Below the pieces are notes generated by a model. It was not told the origin of the DNA. It saw nothing but the letters and a program-made list of their open reading frames with translations, and did not search any database. A DNA stretch of 64,000 nucleotides from Tetmemena sp. SeJ-2015 (Eukaryota > Ciliophora > Spirotrichea > Sporadotrichida > Oxytrichidae), in the NCBI GenBank assembly GCA_027382625.1, contig JAJKFJ010021560.1, positions 1-64,000 of the forward strand. The letters are read 5' to 3'. Positions 20,712-32,900 of the stretch are shown here, in pieces. Numbering within the stretch: the first letter of the stretch is position 1; the number at the start of each line of letters is the position of its first letter. The position numbers and the translations under genes were made by a program.

Positions 20712-23700
20712 TCATATGGAGAAAAAAATCTTCTCTATGTGAGGGATTGAAGAAAAAACTTTGCCACCTCCTCTTCGAGTGTTAAGCTGAGAGGGGGAAG
20801 CGAGAGTTGTGCAAACATCTGATATTTAGCAGTCAAAGAAGTTTTATGGATGAGGATGGAACATCTCAAATACTCTCTCTAACTCCTCCAGCTTGAGAGT
20901 CACAGCATCAGAGTTTTCGTTCTGCGCATCCTAAGCCTGATACTGCTAAACTTAGAAGTTATTCAAGTGGTTGAACGTTTGGTTGTTAAAGGTGTGCTAG
21001 TTCTACTATGAGGATGACTAGTAGGTAGAGGAATACTCATTCATCATGTTTTAGAAATTCAAGCTTGACATTTGGTTCTGTTGGTTATGAAGTTACTGTG
21101 GCTGAGCACTTTGATTAAAACTTTGGAGCTGAGACTTGCTTTGCATGTTGCCTAAGGAAATATTGAAATGTTACACGCCTTGATTATGAGCGTTAGTGTC
21201 CCATTAAGTTTGAGCCTTGGCCCTCAGTTGCTATCCTTGAGAAAGGTCCTATGCTAGCTGGAGATTTTATTACTGCTTGATAACTTAGTTTTAAGTGATA
21301 AGTTAGGGATTTGATTAGCGAATGAAATGTTCATTTTCATCTGGGATGCTCTCAATGTCAAGAGTCTCATCTTAGAGTTAGTAATTCAGCTAAGACTGAT
21401 AATTTACTTCCATCTTCATAGTGCTCTTTAAAATAAAAATACTTTGAGTTTTGAATAGCATTTGGATTTTGGACTAAACTTAACTACTGAATTGGAACTT
21501 AAGAGAAAGAGTTTGTTATTGAAGAAAAATAAATAAAAAAAGGATTTCCACTTCTAGTGTCAACTTAATTAGGTGTAACCTTTTATATATTCATCATACT
21601 TTGTGCATTCTAGACCTAGTTTCCTTTTTTGGCTTGAGCAAATGAACTCTTTGACTCTTCTATTTGCTGCTGAATACTGGATTTGTTATTTGAAATATCT
21701 TGTCTTGGAGATCTCAACCCACTGGTTTTCCTTCTGGTCTAACTAATGTTTTAAGATTTTGCGTCTTTATCTGCACCAAGTGTCGCTGGTGCCTTTTCAC
21801 CCTTGTTATTAGTCCAACAATCTATTCTTGACCTTACTTTCCATTCCAGCTTCTAAAACTTAACTGCTTGGGTCTTTCTTTTTAAGAATGGTTTTCCACT
21901 TTGATTTTAACTGCTTGCATTTGCTGTTGACAGTCCATCCTAACTGGGATCTTCGATATGCTTCTCTTCCTACCTTTGATTTTGAGTAAAAAAATACTTA
22001 GAGCTTTATCAGCTTCTACCTACTTTAGGGTTTTTCTCTTAGGGACTGACTTAACATTTTGAGTGTCCTTACTTCTTTCAACGGAGTTTTCTTCTTCTTA
22101 AGTCTTTGGCTAGGAAGTTTTGGACCTGATTCTGTCTTCTTGCTTTTGTACTGGGGAATCTTCTTTAGCATCAGGATTAAGAAAGCCTTTAGGGAAAGCA
22201 CTCTTCGCAGCTTTAATTTGCTCTGCTCCCTCTATCTTTTCTTTTTCTTCCCTTTTCTTTGCCTCTTCAATTGCCTTTCTGGGATCATACTTTTGTCTTT
22301 TCTTTAAGTTGTCTTTCTTTATAAATATTACAACTACGAATCTTGGCTTTATTCTTCTTGGTTCCTCCTCCGACTGCCTACTCTTCTTCAAATTCAAGAT
22401 CCTCTTAAAAGCTTTTATTTTCATTTGGTCTTGTGGTCTTCGATCTTCTAATTTATTTATTCTTCATATTTCCAGCTGGTTTTTCTTCATTATTTTAATC
22501 TCCACCTTCTTCTTGTAGGGCTCTCTCCAACATTTCCTCAAAGTTATACTGAGGAGGCACTACCCCAGATTCATTGAGCTCAGAGCCAAGCTTAAAATTA
22601 AAATATTCCTTGTTAGACTGATACATAGCATCCTTTGCAGGATTTTGAGAAGATTTGATAGGTCGGTTTTCTTCACCAGAGTCACTTCTCAAATCATTTT
22701 TATCGAAAACGGGATTCTTTTTAAGCACAGATTTTATAGGAAGGTCATCAACGTTCATTGAGCTTTATTTTTTAATGTTCTTCTGCTTTTGATTCTGATT
22801 TCCTTCTTCTTGCGAAAATTCTTGATAAACATTAGTCTTTGCTGGCTTGATAGGCATGTCATCCATATTAACAATTGGCCTTTGAAATTCGTTGTCTCTC
22901 TCGTCCTCATAGTTTTAAGTCTTGCTCCTCCTTTAAAGTGGTCTGTCTTCACGTTCCCAGTCATTCTCTTAATTCCTCTATTCATCATCTTCATCATCAT
23001 TATAGTTTCTAAATCTCTCATTCTAATTTCACTACAAAAATGTATGTTTAAATTTCTGGTGTTTCTATCTCGAATGCTATTTTGATAGAAGTCCTCTTCT
23101 TAATCCTCATTTTAAATATTTCTATTGTTTTTGCGGGAGGAATTGTGTTATCTGGGATAGAAGTCGATATTCCTATCTCTCTCTTCATCGCTTTGCTCTT
23201 CATAAACTCTAATTATACATTTAAACTAAAGTTTAATCTCAAGAGAAACAAATACATCTTTACTCCATCTTCTTTCATTTATTTTTTAAAATAAATTTGA
23301 AACAAATTATTTTTAAGAATGAAAATTTCTCTCATTGAATAGTTTATCTATTGAATCTTTGATTCTGCTTTCTATTGCTTATCTAAGTTCAGAAGTTTCT
23401 ATTTTCTCCATTTCTTGCTGCTTGTTCTTGATATTGCAGGTTAATACATATACTATAAAATAAATTAAAGAAGAGTAATTAAAGTTTCAACTTTAAATTA
23501 GATATTTATAAGTTAAAAACTCTTATAAACCCTTAATTAAACTAAACCGCTTATATTGTTTTTATTGTCTTTAAATAATAAAATTGTTCAAAATAAATAA
23601 TGGATTTATAAACATACTTTAATAGTAATCATTTTCTTAATCAAGATCAATATTGCTAGCTCTCCCTCTCTGAGGATAGTTGTCTGCTCTGTTTATGTGT

Positions 23701-24171
23701 TGGGAAAATTTATCTTTTTAAAAAGGAGACTTCTTCACTGAATTCTGGTTTGATAGATATCTCTATTTAACAAAGAAATATACAATCAATTTTTTAAATT
23801 TGTTTTTTATTAAGTAATAATCCTGAACCTATTAGTTATTGTTATGACTGAGCCACATAATGCCTTTTCCTGCTCCTTGAGTAGCTCCAAGATCATCATC
23901 CGCTTATTTATCTTCTTCCTCTTCTTCATCTTGCCAAGCTTTCTTAGGTTGATTTAGTCTTCTTTATTATGGATAGGTCTGCTCCTCGATACCATAACCT
24001 TCTTGTTGCTCCCTCTTTCCTATAAATAAAATCCATTATGAAATTGTTATATCTCTTCCAGCCATCTCTGCGGTTTTAGGTAACCTAATTATATTAAAGT
24101 GGCATATTAGACTCCTCTCCACCACCAAATCTAGGCTGTTATTTTGCTGGGATAGACTTCAAATTATTCAT
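20712..24171 (-). CDS. Gln/Ser-rich protein with PFLKR motif, possibly SAS-4/CPAP-like
   Basis: ATG at 24171 begins MNNLKSIPAKQQPRFGGG. Blocks follow with acidic and Gln-rich stretches, two variants of a short repeat (VNMDDMPIKPAKTN and MNVDDLPIKSVLKKN), YNFEEMLERALQEEGGD, and a basic helix QKYDPRKAIEEAKKREEKEK. The motif SGKPFLKRKTQAVKFQKLEW comes next, followed by VRSRIDCW. The C-terminal 235 codons (20712-21419) are an uninterrupted Gln-rich frame opening MKMEVNYQSQLNYQLQDET and ending at TGA 20712-20714; these could be a separate gene. The PFLKR motif recalls centriolar CPAP/SAS-4 proteins, but no TCP10 C-terminal domain is seen, so the family call is tentative. Several short introns or IESs (about 20-50 nt) shift the frame. 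Confidence 0.5.
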
Positions 24172-24273
24172 CTTGTCTCCTAAGTGCAGATCTATGACTA
24201 GCTGGGATATACCATCTATAATGAGCATTCTTCAATTCTTCGAATCAGTGGAAAGCAATTAATAACCTTCACA

Positions 24274-25138
24274 ATGGAAGAGTTGCAGCTAGAAAAGAAA
24301 AAGGTTAAGAATGAGTTGAAGGCTTATGACTTGCTCTTCGCTAGAAACTTCAATCGACCCCCAAGCAGACATGAAAAAGAACCTATGAGACACATTTATA
24401 TGTACTACAAAAAGCTTAAACAAGCAATTGCAAAGCAATAAACTATCGGTGCTAGTTCCATGGGAGCAAATGCTGGCTATATCATTTAAATATCATATAT
24501 TTATTATTAGGCAGGAGTTTAAGTCAAGGGTCAAGAATTTAAGGTTCTGGCTCTTCCCAACCAGGAATGAAAAGTGGCTCTCTTGGTAGCAATCTTGGGT
24601 CAGTTAGCAATGGCAGCGTCAGCAGTCTTGGAGGAGTGAGCAAGCTCCAGTGCAGCAAATTCCAGATCTAGTTCAGTAGCCTCAGGTGGGAACATCTCAG
24701 CCATATCCTCCAACCAAGGTAGTATTCTTGATGATATAACAACTAATAACCCAGAGGAGCAAAAGTTGGAAGATGACAAGCGGCAAGTAATCGTCTCAAA
24801 TGTGAGCCCTCAAGAAGCACAGCAGTATCTCTACAGAAAGTATAACTTGAAAAATCATCTAGAGCTCCAGAAGAAATGCATGGAGCTCAAGCAAGAGAAG
24901 TATTTTGTATTCATTAATTTAAGAGAGAAGAAATCTGCGAGTGAAGTTAGATAAATTCCAAAAAGACTTTGAAGTAAATCATCAGCGCAAGATCAGATTC
25001 ACAAAAGATATTGGGCCAGTAGCTGGAGATTTCAAGCGATATAAAGATCTGAAGAACGAAGTTTAAAGGTTCGAGACTGTAATTATTGCTCACGAGAAGA
25101 GCAAGGGCATTTCTGGAAATTAGCAAGGCTAAATTTGA
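24274..25138 (+). CDS. FAM13-like protein with two conserved helical motifs
   Basis: ATG at 24274 to TGA 25136-25138. The first block has KKKVKNELKAYDLLFAR then NRPPSRHEKEPMRHIYMYY, which resembles the GRPVTKNER...MKPLYDRYR motif of FAM13 proteins. A Ser/Gly/Asn linker follows, then HLELQKKCMELKQEKYF, and a second block KFQKDFEVNHQRKIRFTKDI with FKRYKDLKNEVQRFE, similar to the C-terminal FAM13 region. FAM13 proteins in animals link to Rho signalling, but no RhoGAP domain is present here. Three pointer-flanked inserts (35, 4 and 16 bp) restore the frame. The gene diverges from its minus-strand neighbour starting at 24171, so about 100 bases hold both promoters. Confidence 0.6.
24478..24512 (+). 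other. IES, pointer GGC (35 bp)
   Basis: GGC at 24475-24477 and 24510-24512 flanks 32 bases with only two C and no G. There is no GT in or before it that could splice. Removal joins SSMGANAG to RSLSQGSRIQGS in frame. This is the clearest single piece of evidence for germline DNA in the window. Confidence 0.85.
24642..24645 (+). other. Apparent 4-bp insertion between AGC repeats
   Basis: AGC at 24639-24641 and 24643-24645 with one A between. Removing four bases joins SVSSLGGVS to SSAANSRSSSVAS in frame. It may be a micro-IES, a true frameshift, or a sequence error. Confidence 0.4.
24926..24941 (+). other. Candidate IES, pointer GAG (16 bp)
   Basis: GAG at 24923-24925 and 24939-24941. Removal joins YFVFINLR to VKLDKFQKDFEV in frame. 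Confidence 0.5.
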
Positions 25139-25350
25139 GATTCAGTTGTAATCAAAATTCTCGTATACAAATAATTCAGCGATATTGTACATTTTTAAAT
25201 ACACAAAGAAAACAAAAAAAATACTCTTCCTCTCACTATATATTGAGAACTCTTTTTGAAATAAATTAAAATAAATATAGAATTAAAATAGATTATTACA
25301 CAATCAAGCTTCTTGCCCTTTGGATATTCTTGTATTACTGAGTAATAGAT

Positions 25351-26034
25351 ATGAGCAAAGGTCGTTCTTACGGAGGTAGAGGTGGTGGTTCAGACTATCT
25401 CTCCAAGACTTAATATGGACTATATATTTTGTAAAATGGAGTTCCCTTTACAACTAATTACCAACAGAATGGATCAGGTAGAGACACCTACATTTACTCT
25501 GATAATGGAGGGTTTTATGTAAGGAGTGAGCCAACTATGGCGGCAGACTTGGGCACATTTATGTCCACTGGCCAGAAACACTTCCAAAGTTATAATGTTC
25601 CTATCGGCCAAAAGTATACTTAATAATCAGAGTCATTTAAAACCTCTAAAATTTGTATTGTTTATGTGTTCTATAATCAAAATGGAACTGGAAGAGACAC
25701 TTACATCTCTTCTAACAACGGCGGTTTCTGCCCCTCTTAGCAAGTAGCTGCCTATAACTAGAACTTCTTTGCGCAGTTAAGGAACTATGACAATCACTAA
25801 CCTACATACAAGATAGCGCAGAACACAAGGCAGTACTTGGCAGCAAGGAGAACTCTTTCTTACTTATTTTATATCATTAATTATCTGTCCAACTTTAAGC
25901 TAGGGTAAGATGGAGTCCCATTCCAGAATAATGACGTACTAATTGACTCGTAAGGCTTCACCAACTCAAAGCACTAGGCTCAGATGAAATAAGTCTACAG
26001 AGAGCTAAAAACTTAATTCTCTTATTTTTAATGA
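25351..26034 (+). CDS. GRDTY-repeat protein, Tyr/Gln-rich, family not certain
   Basis: One frame from ATG 25351 to TGA 26032-26034, 227 residues, with many TAA/TAG Gln codons. It starts with a Gly/Arg-rich segment MSKGRSYGGRGGGSDYLS. Two copies of a unit follow: NGSGRDTYIYSDNGGFYV and NGTGRDTYISSNNGGFCP, each preceded by a Tyr-rich stretch. Later parts read FFAQLRNYDNHQPTYKIAQ and KLGQDGVPFQNNDVLIDSQG. Short Tyr-rich repeats with conserved Gly-Arg-Asp are seen in ciliate microtubule-associated and axonemal proteins, but I cannot name the family. An AT-rich stretch near 25855-25900 may be an unrecognised IES. It lies between two other plus-strand genes; the next starts only 11 bases after the stop. 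Confidence 0.6.
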
Positions 26035-26044
26035 GCAACTAAGA

Positions 26045-27095
26045 ATGAACAAGAGACTTTCTCAACCAAGGATGCTGGCAGATGTTAACAAACTATAATC
26101 CAATGTGTTCTCATCTCCATCTTTGGATTAAAAACAAGCACATAAAACTCTAATGAGCACTTCTAATCACAATCAATAGAAAAGCCAGCATCTGTCGCCC
26201 GAGCCATTTAAAAGCCCAAGGTAGTCTTCAATCAATTCAAATATCAGGATGAGCCTATAAAATTTACAAAAGGCTAGCTAGACTATAGATTATTCCAGCT
26301 CTGCCCCTAAGGGTGAGAGAGCAGTTTAGAGTATGGCTCTATCCCCAACTAGGCAAGCAATTTATATTTTATTGCTACTATGGAACTAAGAGAGCCGATA
26401 AAAAGAAATCTCATCTCAAGGAGTATGAATCAAAGTTAAAATAAAATGAAACTCAGACAATTCTTAGAGAAAGCTTAAAAGCAATCAGCAGACCCTGATC
26501 ATAACCTCAATTTGGCAAGTTTAAAACTTGGACAAAGCAATAGTAAACTAGCTTCTGCTTATTATCAATAAGGCGTTGAAGCTTCCCCAGTTTAATTGAA
26601 TAAGTTGAACTCAACAGTTAAGATTTTAATTTCTTTTAGAGATACAGCATTTGCTGAACTCAAGCATGAATCACAACTCAACCGCAATCAGCAATAACGA
26701 GCCTGACACTAAAAGCACTTATAATGCTTTGAGCAGTGGGAAGGCCCAAGCCGCTTACTTTAACAGAACTAGCGGTAAGAATCTCCCTATAGATTTCTCT
26801 GAAGAAAGTAAAAAGTAATTCCAATCATACACCTTGAGCCATTAACTTTAGATGTTATTTATTGTTCATTAATTTTTTTGGTTTAATATTTTGAGCTCGT
26901 CTCCTTTGAAGGTAGGAAAGATAGGAGATAGAAACCAGAAAGAGTCACTTTTTAGAATGACTGGAGGTGACTTTAATAAGCTTCAGTAAAATTAGCAATG
27001 AGTTAAATAGCTTTGGAGCAAAACCTTCTTCCTTTGAGGCTAAAAGATATTCCCTTGGGGACTAAATGATGAGATCGAACATGACATTCGATTGA
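26045..27095 (+). CDS. Ser/Gln/Asn-rich protein, unrecognised, with short IESs
   Basis: ATG 26045 to TGA 27093-27095. The product opens MNKRLSQPRMLADVNKLQSN. It has proline-directed phosphosite-like motifs (LSPEPFKSPR, ALSPTRQA) and a short helix KMKLRQFLEKAQKQSADPD, and ends RYSLGDQMMRSNMTFD. Reading it needs removal of an insert with GC pointers near 26360-26375, an AGAT-flanked 19-bp insert, a longer AT-rich insert near 26850, and a TGACT-flanked 10-bp insert. The composition suggests a disordered, possibly phosphorylated protein; no domain recognised. The upstream gene ends at 26034, but a frame running through via an AACT repeat is also open, so the border is not fully certain. Confidence 0.5.
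26625..26643 (+). other. IES, pointer AGAT (19 bp)
   Basis: AGAT at 26621-26624 and 26640-26643. Removal joins KLNSTVK to IQHLLNSSMNHNST in frame. Confidence 0.6.
26963..26972 (+). other. Candidate 10-bp IES, pointer TGACT
   Basis: TGACT at 26958-26962 and 26968-26972. Removal joins KESLFRM to TLISFSKISNELNSF in frame. Confidence 0.5.
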
Positions 27096-28470
27096 GAAGT
27101 CTTTATAATCATAACTCATTCGAGTTATTAACTATTATATGCTTACAACACACACTTTAAATTAAATTTAACTTCAATAACATTTAGGTTGCATATTTAA
27201 TGCTATTACAATTAAGAAAGATATTTCCAAAATAATATAGGAATAGGTTAAATGAATGATCAGACATTTAGAAATAATAAGAGTGGAATTTGAGTTATTT
27301 ATGATTTGAATTTTCACTAAATTGTAAGCTATAAGTGAAACCCATTCCAAATAACTAATTTAGATATTATGAAATCAGATTGTGTATTTATTATTCAAAT
27401 AATATAGTAGATTTGCTTAAGTCTTGCTATAAATTGTAATTAATTAAATGAATAACTAAGAATAGGAAAAATATCAATCGAATGAGTTTAAATTTAAATT
27501 TATTTTTACACCTTAGTGTAAGTGGTAGCTAGTTAAATTGTTGGTTATATCAATTATTTGAATTGATATCAAATGAAGCGTGCAAAATTGATGTTCTTAA
27601 AAAATTAAGAGATATTCATGAACATAAATTTCTAAAATATCTTGCGTCTATTTTGTTTATAATGAATTCTAAGCGAAAGTTAAGATAACAAACCTTTAAG
27701 TCGAAATCTAAAATTGAAGGATTAGATTTTATCCAAATTATTTTTCCTACAAAATCAGCTTGAATTTAAACTCAATTTATAATAAAGTAATTTAAACCCT
27801 TAAGCGAATTAAGCAACAGCCCCTTTAGAATTTGACCAGGCGTTCTCTGGTTCCAATTTTTCAGGTGAATTTGAGTAAAAATGACTAAATAGAAAATGGA
27901 GTTTCTTAGATCCAAAAATCATGGGTCGATTTTCCTGGCTAATGATTCTTTCTGTTAAAAATAATTGTGTACAGAATAATGACCTTGAAAGTATTTTGTG
28001 CCTTTGCTGTAATGGAGGGAATAGTTTATGTTTCTTACGTGGCAATAATGTCTGAAAGGTTGCTTTAAAATATTAAATTATAAATTAGCTCAAGCATATA
28101 CCTAATTCTACCTATAACCTAAACTAAAACAGGTTACTTTCTTCCAATAAGAATATCAGCTAATTTATATTTTTAAATTTTCTGAAGTTCAAAATTCGAA
28201 CAACTATCCAAGATAGCTTGAAGAAACTTCTTAGTCTATGCCATTTTTAATTCTTAATTAATTTTTATATTATCCTCATAATTAAAATGAGATTCAAAAC
28301 AAATTATTTTAAAGATGGAAGTTAACATTGAAAAAATGTATCTAAATTATTAAAGAAAAACAAGAAACTAACAAAAAGAAAATTGGTATAACAACAGGAC
28401 GTAGACGTCTAATATGTGTTACGTGAATCCAATAATGAGTTTCTTTATAATATTCTGTGCCCATAATTAG
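27096..28470. other. AT-rich spacer, one weak minus-strand ORF
   Basis: No convincing gene. A minus-strand frame at 27809-28045 (78 codons, containing PMIFGSKKLHFLFSHFYSNS) is somewhat less AT-rich but has no recognisable motif. Confidence 0.5.
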
Positions 28471-28471
28471 T

Positions 28472-28970
28472 GTTCTTTTTCATTCCAGGCTCCCGAGTAC
28501 CATTATTTCATACTTTAATTATATTGCGTCCAAGATAAAACTTGATGACCAACACTCTTTTCAAAGAACAAAAATGCCCTTGTAATATATTGAATTTGAG
28601 GCAAAGATACTTCTTGCCAGTGGTACCAAAGGCAATATAGCATAAGCAATGCTCAGGAGAGTAGACTTCTGTTTAAATAGTAACCTCTCACATTTAAAAA
28701 AGGAACTGATAGAAGTATTCATTAGCCTTATATACAATAACTCTTAATCACTGCAACTTAACTAAATCTAGAAATTATACTTGAGTTATATATTTGATCA
28801 ATATCTATTGAAGTAAATAAATGGATTTGATTATTTCTTATAAATACTAAATTAATAATTATATTTATAATAATTTAGGCTAGGTTTCTTATTAGATATC
28901 GATGAACTATTTTTCAAATGGACTGAGGGTTCTCCGTCCACGTCAATTAACGCTCTTAACATTTCAGGTG
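28472..28970 (+). CDS. Coding fragment, unrecognised
   Basis: One plus-strand frame is open from about 28472 to beyond 28970. It contains LPSTIISYFNYIASKIKLDD, MPLQYIEFEAKILLASGTKG, and MLRRVDFCLNSNLSHLKKEL followed by IEVFISLIYNN. After an AT-rich stretch (likely IES) it continues with GFLLDIDELFFKWTEGSP. The residue mix is protein-like and GC content rises within the blocks. No start or end is clear and I do not recognise a family. It could belong to the TmcB-like gene downstream, but the other copies show no matching segment. Confidence 0.4.
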
Positions 28971-29944
28971 TGTGCATTTTTTTTGCATATCTCTTTTTAT
29001 TAAAAATATTTAAATTTTTGATAGAGGCTCATTTAGAATGATTATGAGATTTCATTCGTTTTAATGTCAAATTTCAAATAGAAAAGTAAAGAACTTTTAA
29101 AAAATAAATTCATAATTAATAAAGCATTTTCTAAGGATTTTCTATATTTTGATATTTATGATAAAAATTATAATTTGTTTTAAACTGGCATACTAAAATT
29201 TTTTAGAGAAGTTTGTGAAGTCCTTACTTATTTAACATTAAGTTTGACCATAAATTTTTGGTGATAAGCTATCTGCTGTTAATATGATTTAGTTATTAAA
29301 TATTGATGCAAGTGATGTTCACTTTTATTAATATTCATAGTTATACTTATGTAATAATTTGAATTTAAAGAAAGCGATAAATTTATTTTCTTAAACTTTT
29401 CTTAATTATCCCTAAGCTTTCTAATTATAGGGTTAAAAAATATTTGTAAGGTTTTGGCAAAATATGGATCAAAACATAAATTATGAGTTACCCTAAAATT
29501 AATCCCCTCATAAATATTTACTCGCTCTAATTTTGTTTCTGCTTATTCTTCAACATAGGTCTATCAGAATTTATTTTATAAATCTAAAAGGGAAAAGTAA
29601 GCAAACAAGAATTTAAAGCAGCCAATGAATAAATTATTTTTACTTATTATAAATTATGCTGCGTACAGCTTAAGTTATCATAATAAGAAACATAAAATAT
29701 TAGTTTAAATATATAATATCATCTTATTTTCTAATTTAAATAAAAAGTAAAATACTTTCACCATTTTATATTAAACAGAACAAAATCGAATATAAGTTTC
29801 TTGTACAGATAATGACTTTGCTTACGATTAAAAATTAAAAATTAATTGATTCTAATAGTAAACTTAGAATCTTTATTAATCGAAATATTATATTTTATAA
29901 ACTATTAGATTCTTTTCTCAACTGTAAATTACTAGCCTGTTATG

Positions 29945-32900
29945 TCCGCATTGATTATTTTTATGTGATACTGATTGCTCGTATCACTGGAAATAGGATT
30001 GTTGACGACTCTGACGACACAGGTTCAGCAGTGGGTTACTTCGTCATAAACCTACTACATTATATAATATTTCTTAATACTGTCCCTAATAATGTACTTC
30101 ATACTGGCCATATTTGCCAAAAAGATAATGAGGATAAATATGACTACAACCCACTTAAAGGATGAATAAAATGCTATTTATATTATATGGGTCCTCAATA
30201 GGCATTAGCGAAGGCAAGACTAAGGCTTGCTGGAGTGAGCCAAATAATAACCTACAGTATCTGGAATTCTTCAACAAGATCATGATTCCGTTCTTTCTCC
30301 CTCTAAGGATTAAAATTGCTTTTTATGTATTAGCGAGGATACGATATTTCTACAAGTGGTGATAATTTTCGCAATCCAAGTTATTTATCTCCTGCTTCAA
30401 ATAATGCTTTTCCATAAAACTCTTGCTTATGAGTATTAGCTCAAGTAAAAATAGCCTTAAAATATTTATATTTATAACATTTGTAAGTACATTAAGTTTT
30501 GTTTTAATGCGATAGGAGTTGTGATAAACTTGAGTGCAATTCTCCTCTACCTCTTTGAAGTTAATGATGGTCGTTTAAATAAAATATATGCTCACGAGGG
30601 ATCCTATTTTGTTCTTACTATCATTTTTGTGATGATTTGTTCCTCCATGGTTATAAGGTGGCGCTCTGAAGGCTTGCTTAAAAGTTACATGCACAAAATT
30701 TAAGTTAACTAATTTCCAAGTTTCAGCATTTCAGAGCAATAATACCTTATTAACAATTAAAGAAGCTAAAATTTGATGTTTAAAATACTTATTTTAAGAA
30801 ATAATCAAGTTAAAACATATATCAAAAAAAGAACACACCACAAACCTCTTGTCGACATCTCTCAGTCAAGCTACGAGCAGATTTTCTCTCTATATTTATT
30901 TATAAAATGTCTATCTCTTAATTATTGAACTAGCTAAGAATTTTCATAGCGATTTTATAGCAAATCACTCCTCTATTAAGAAATTATAATTAAGGGAAAT
31001 TGATTGTTATTTTATTTTCTTTTTACGATAATAAGAATGAGATTTTTGAAAGCCAAGAAATGATTAAGTTTGTTCAATTAATGGAGGCACATATCGAAGG
31101 ATGCGACTAAATTGATTGCATTTGCGAGCATTTTGATGAGTTCTGCTCTATCTTTTAGAATCAAGGTGATTCTCTAATTTAAAATGAGCTACATTAATCT
31201 CCTTTTCAATTATTTATATTAATTTAATAAATAAATCTCCAGAGATCTAAGCCATCATTATAAATTAATTTCATTAAAAAAGTATTTTTCACAAATTTTA
31301 AAAAATTTAAAAATTTAAAAATTACAGAAAAGTGAATATAAAGTTTATTTAAAATATTTTCATTAAATTGTTGAAATTAAATTGAATGAAAAATGTTTTT
31401 AACAATCAAAAGAAAGACTCAACAACTAAGAAATCGATTGAGATTTATTTTGTTTCTCTCTAATAAAGGAGTTGGAAAAAAGGACTAAATCAGATTTTAA
31501 ATTTTAAAATTCTAATTATTTTTTATAATCAAATAAATGCATAACTCCTTTTATCACTTTTAATCTAAATATCTCTTTTTTTGTTATAGGTATTTAAATA
31601 TTTTAATTTAGTTTATTTATCGATTATCTTCAAGGAATAATATTATTCTAATATCTAAATTAATTATGAGGCTTCAAGCAAACAATAGAATTGTCCTGAA
31701 GTTAAAGAGTCATTAGAAAATATACCAGCTTCTAAATTACTCACAAAAGAATGTTGAATTTATTTTGAGAGCAGTCATAATTTATGCAAAATGCTCCACA
31801 CCTTCGTAAATATGCAAGATAATACCCAAAAAGACAATATTATTCGACTAGATTTATAAGCAATATTTTTTAATTAAATCTATCAACTTATAAAATTAAA
31901 ATATATATTCTCGGTTTATATAAGAATATTGTAATTATAATTATTCCAGGTAAAAATTTACTCTTTAAACAATTTTTTAAAAAAATTAGCTAATTAAAAT
32001 TAAGATTGAAATCTTACTTTATTATATGTAGGGAGATACAACAAACTTCAATTACAACTCTTCGGATGCTTTTTAATTTTTATGCTTCATTTCATTAATA
32101 TAGTGAGAGCTTATTTAAATAGTGAAAGTAATTTTAATCTTTAAAAAACAAGAAAAAGAAAATCATGATAGATCATCTATTTAAAAATGATAAAATGTTT
32201 AAACAAGGAGAGATTCCAGCAATCCAAGTTTTTGCATAGATAGTTATGTGATATCCTTAAATTGCGAATATTTTTTCTTCTTATTTACTGATTATAAAAA
32301 TTCTAAAACAAGGTTTTTTTTATTTACGACTAGAACAAGCTGAAATTAATGTTAAAAAATTATTTTAGCTCACATATTTTACTTGTTAATTGATTATTTT
32401 AGCAAACAAACGATCTTAATTGTGTTATCTACTATAGTCATATAATAAGGACTTTAACTCAAAATATGAAGAAATAAAGAGTAAATAGATAGATTATGAA
32501 CAACCCGATGCAACCTTATAGCAAGATGAATCCTATTTTGAAGTGGATTTTGACTACGCTCTCTAGTTTTTCGTCTCAAGTTATCTCAAAATCATGTTAG
32601 ATGACATCTACCACAAGAACCCTCACTCGCAGTTCGTAGAGAGAGCCTACAATTATTTTTCAGTCTTCATTCTTCAAAAACTTAAATCATTTGATTTATT
32701 TAACCACACCTAAACTAAGAGAATATGTTGATGACGAATGACAAATTATCTTTCAATTTAGCATTGCTTAATTTGAGAAAGAGTAAAAATATTGGGAAAG
32801 ATGGCAGCGGTAGAAACAGTGAGAAGAGTTGGATAGATTAAGTTCAAGATAAAATTTATGAAAACCTCATACTCCACTACTACGATAGATACCTCACCAA

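Noticed and set aside
22059..23294. Several plus-strand hydrophobic open frames (Phe/Leu/Ser-rich)
   Set aside because: They are complements of the Lys/Glu/Gln-rich minus-strand gene; pyrimidine-rich complements of such sequence always look membrane-like.
25990..26060. Fusion of the GRDTY-repeat gene to the next gene via an AACT-flanked insert
   Set aside because: The joined frame is open for about 95 codons, but the peptide is poorer than the Ser/Pro-rich frame starting at 26045, which continues through later IESs. Kept as an alternative only.
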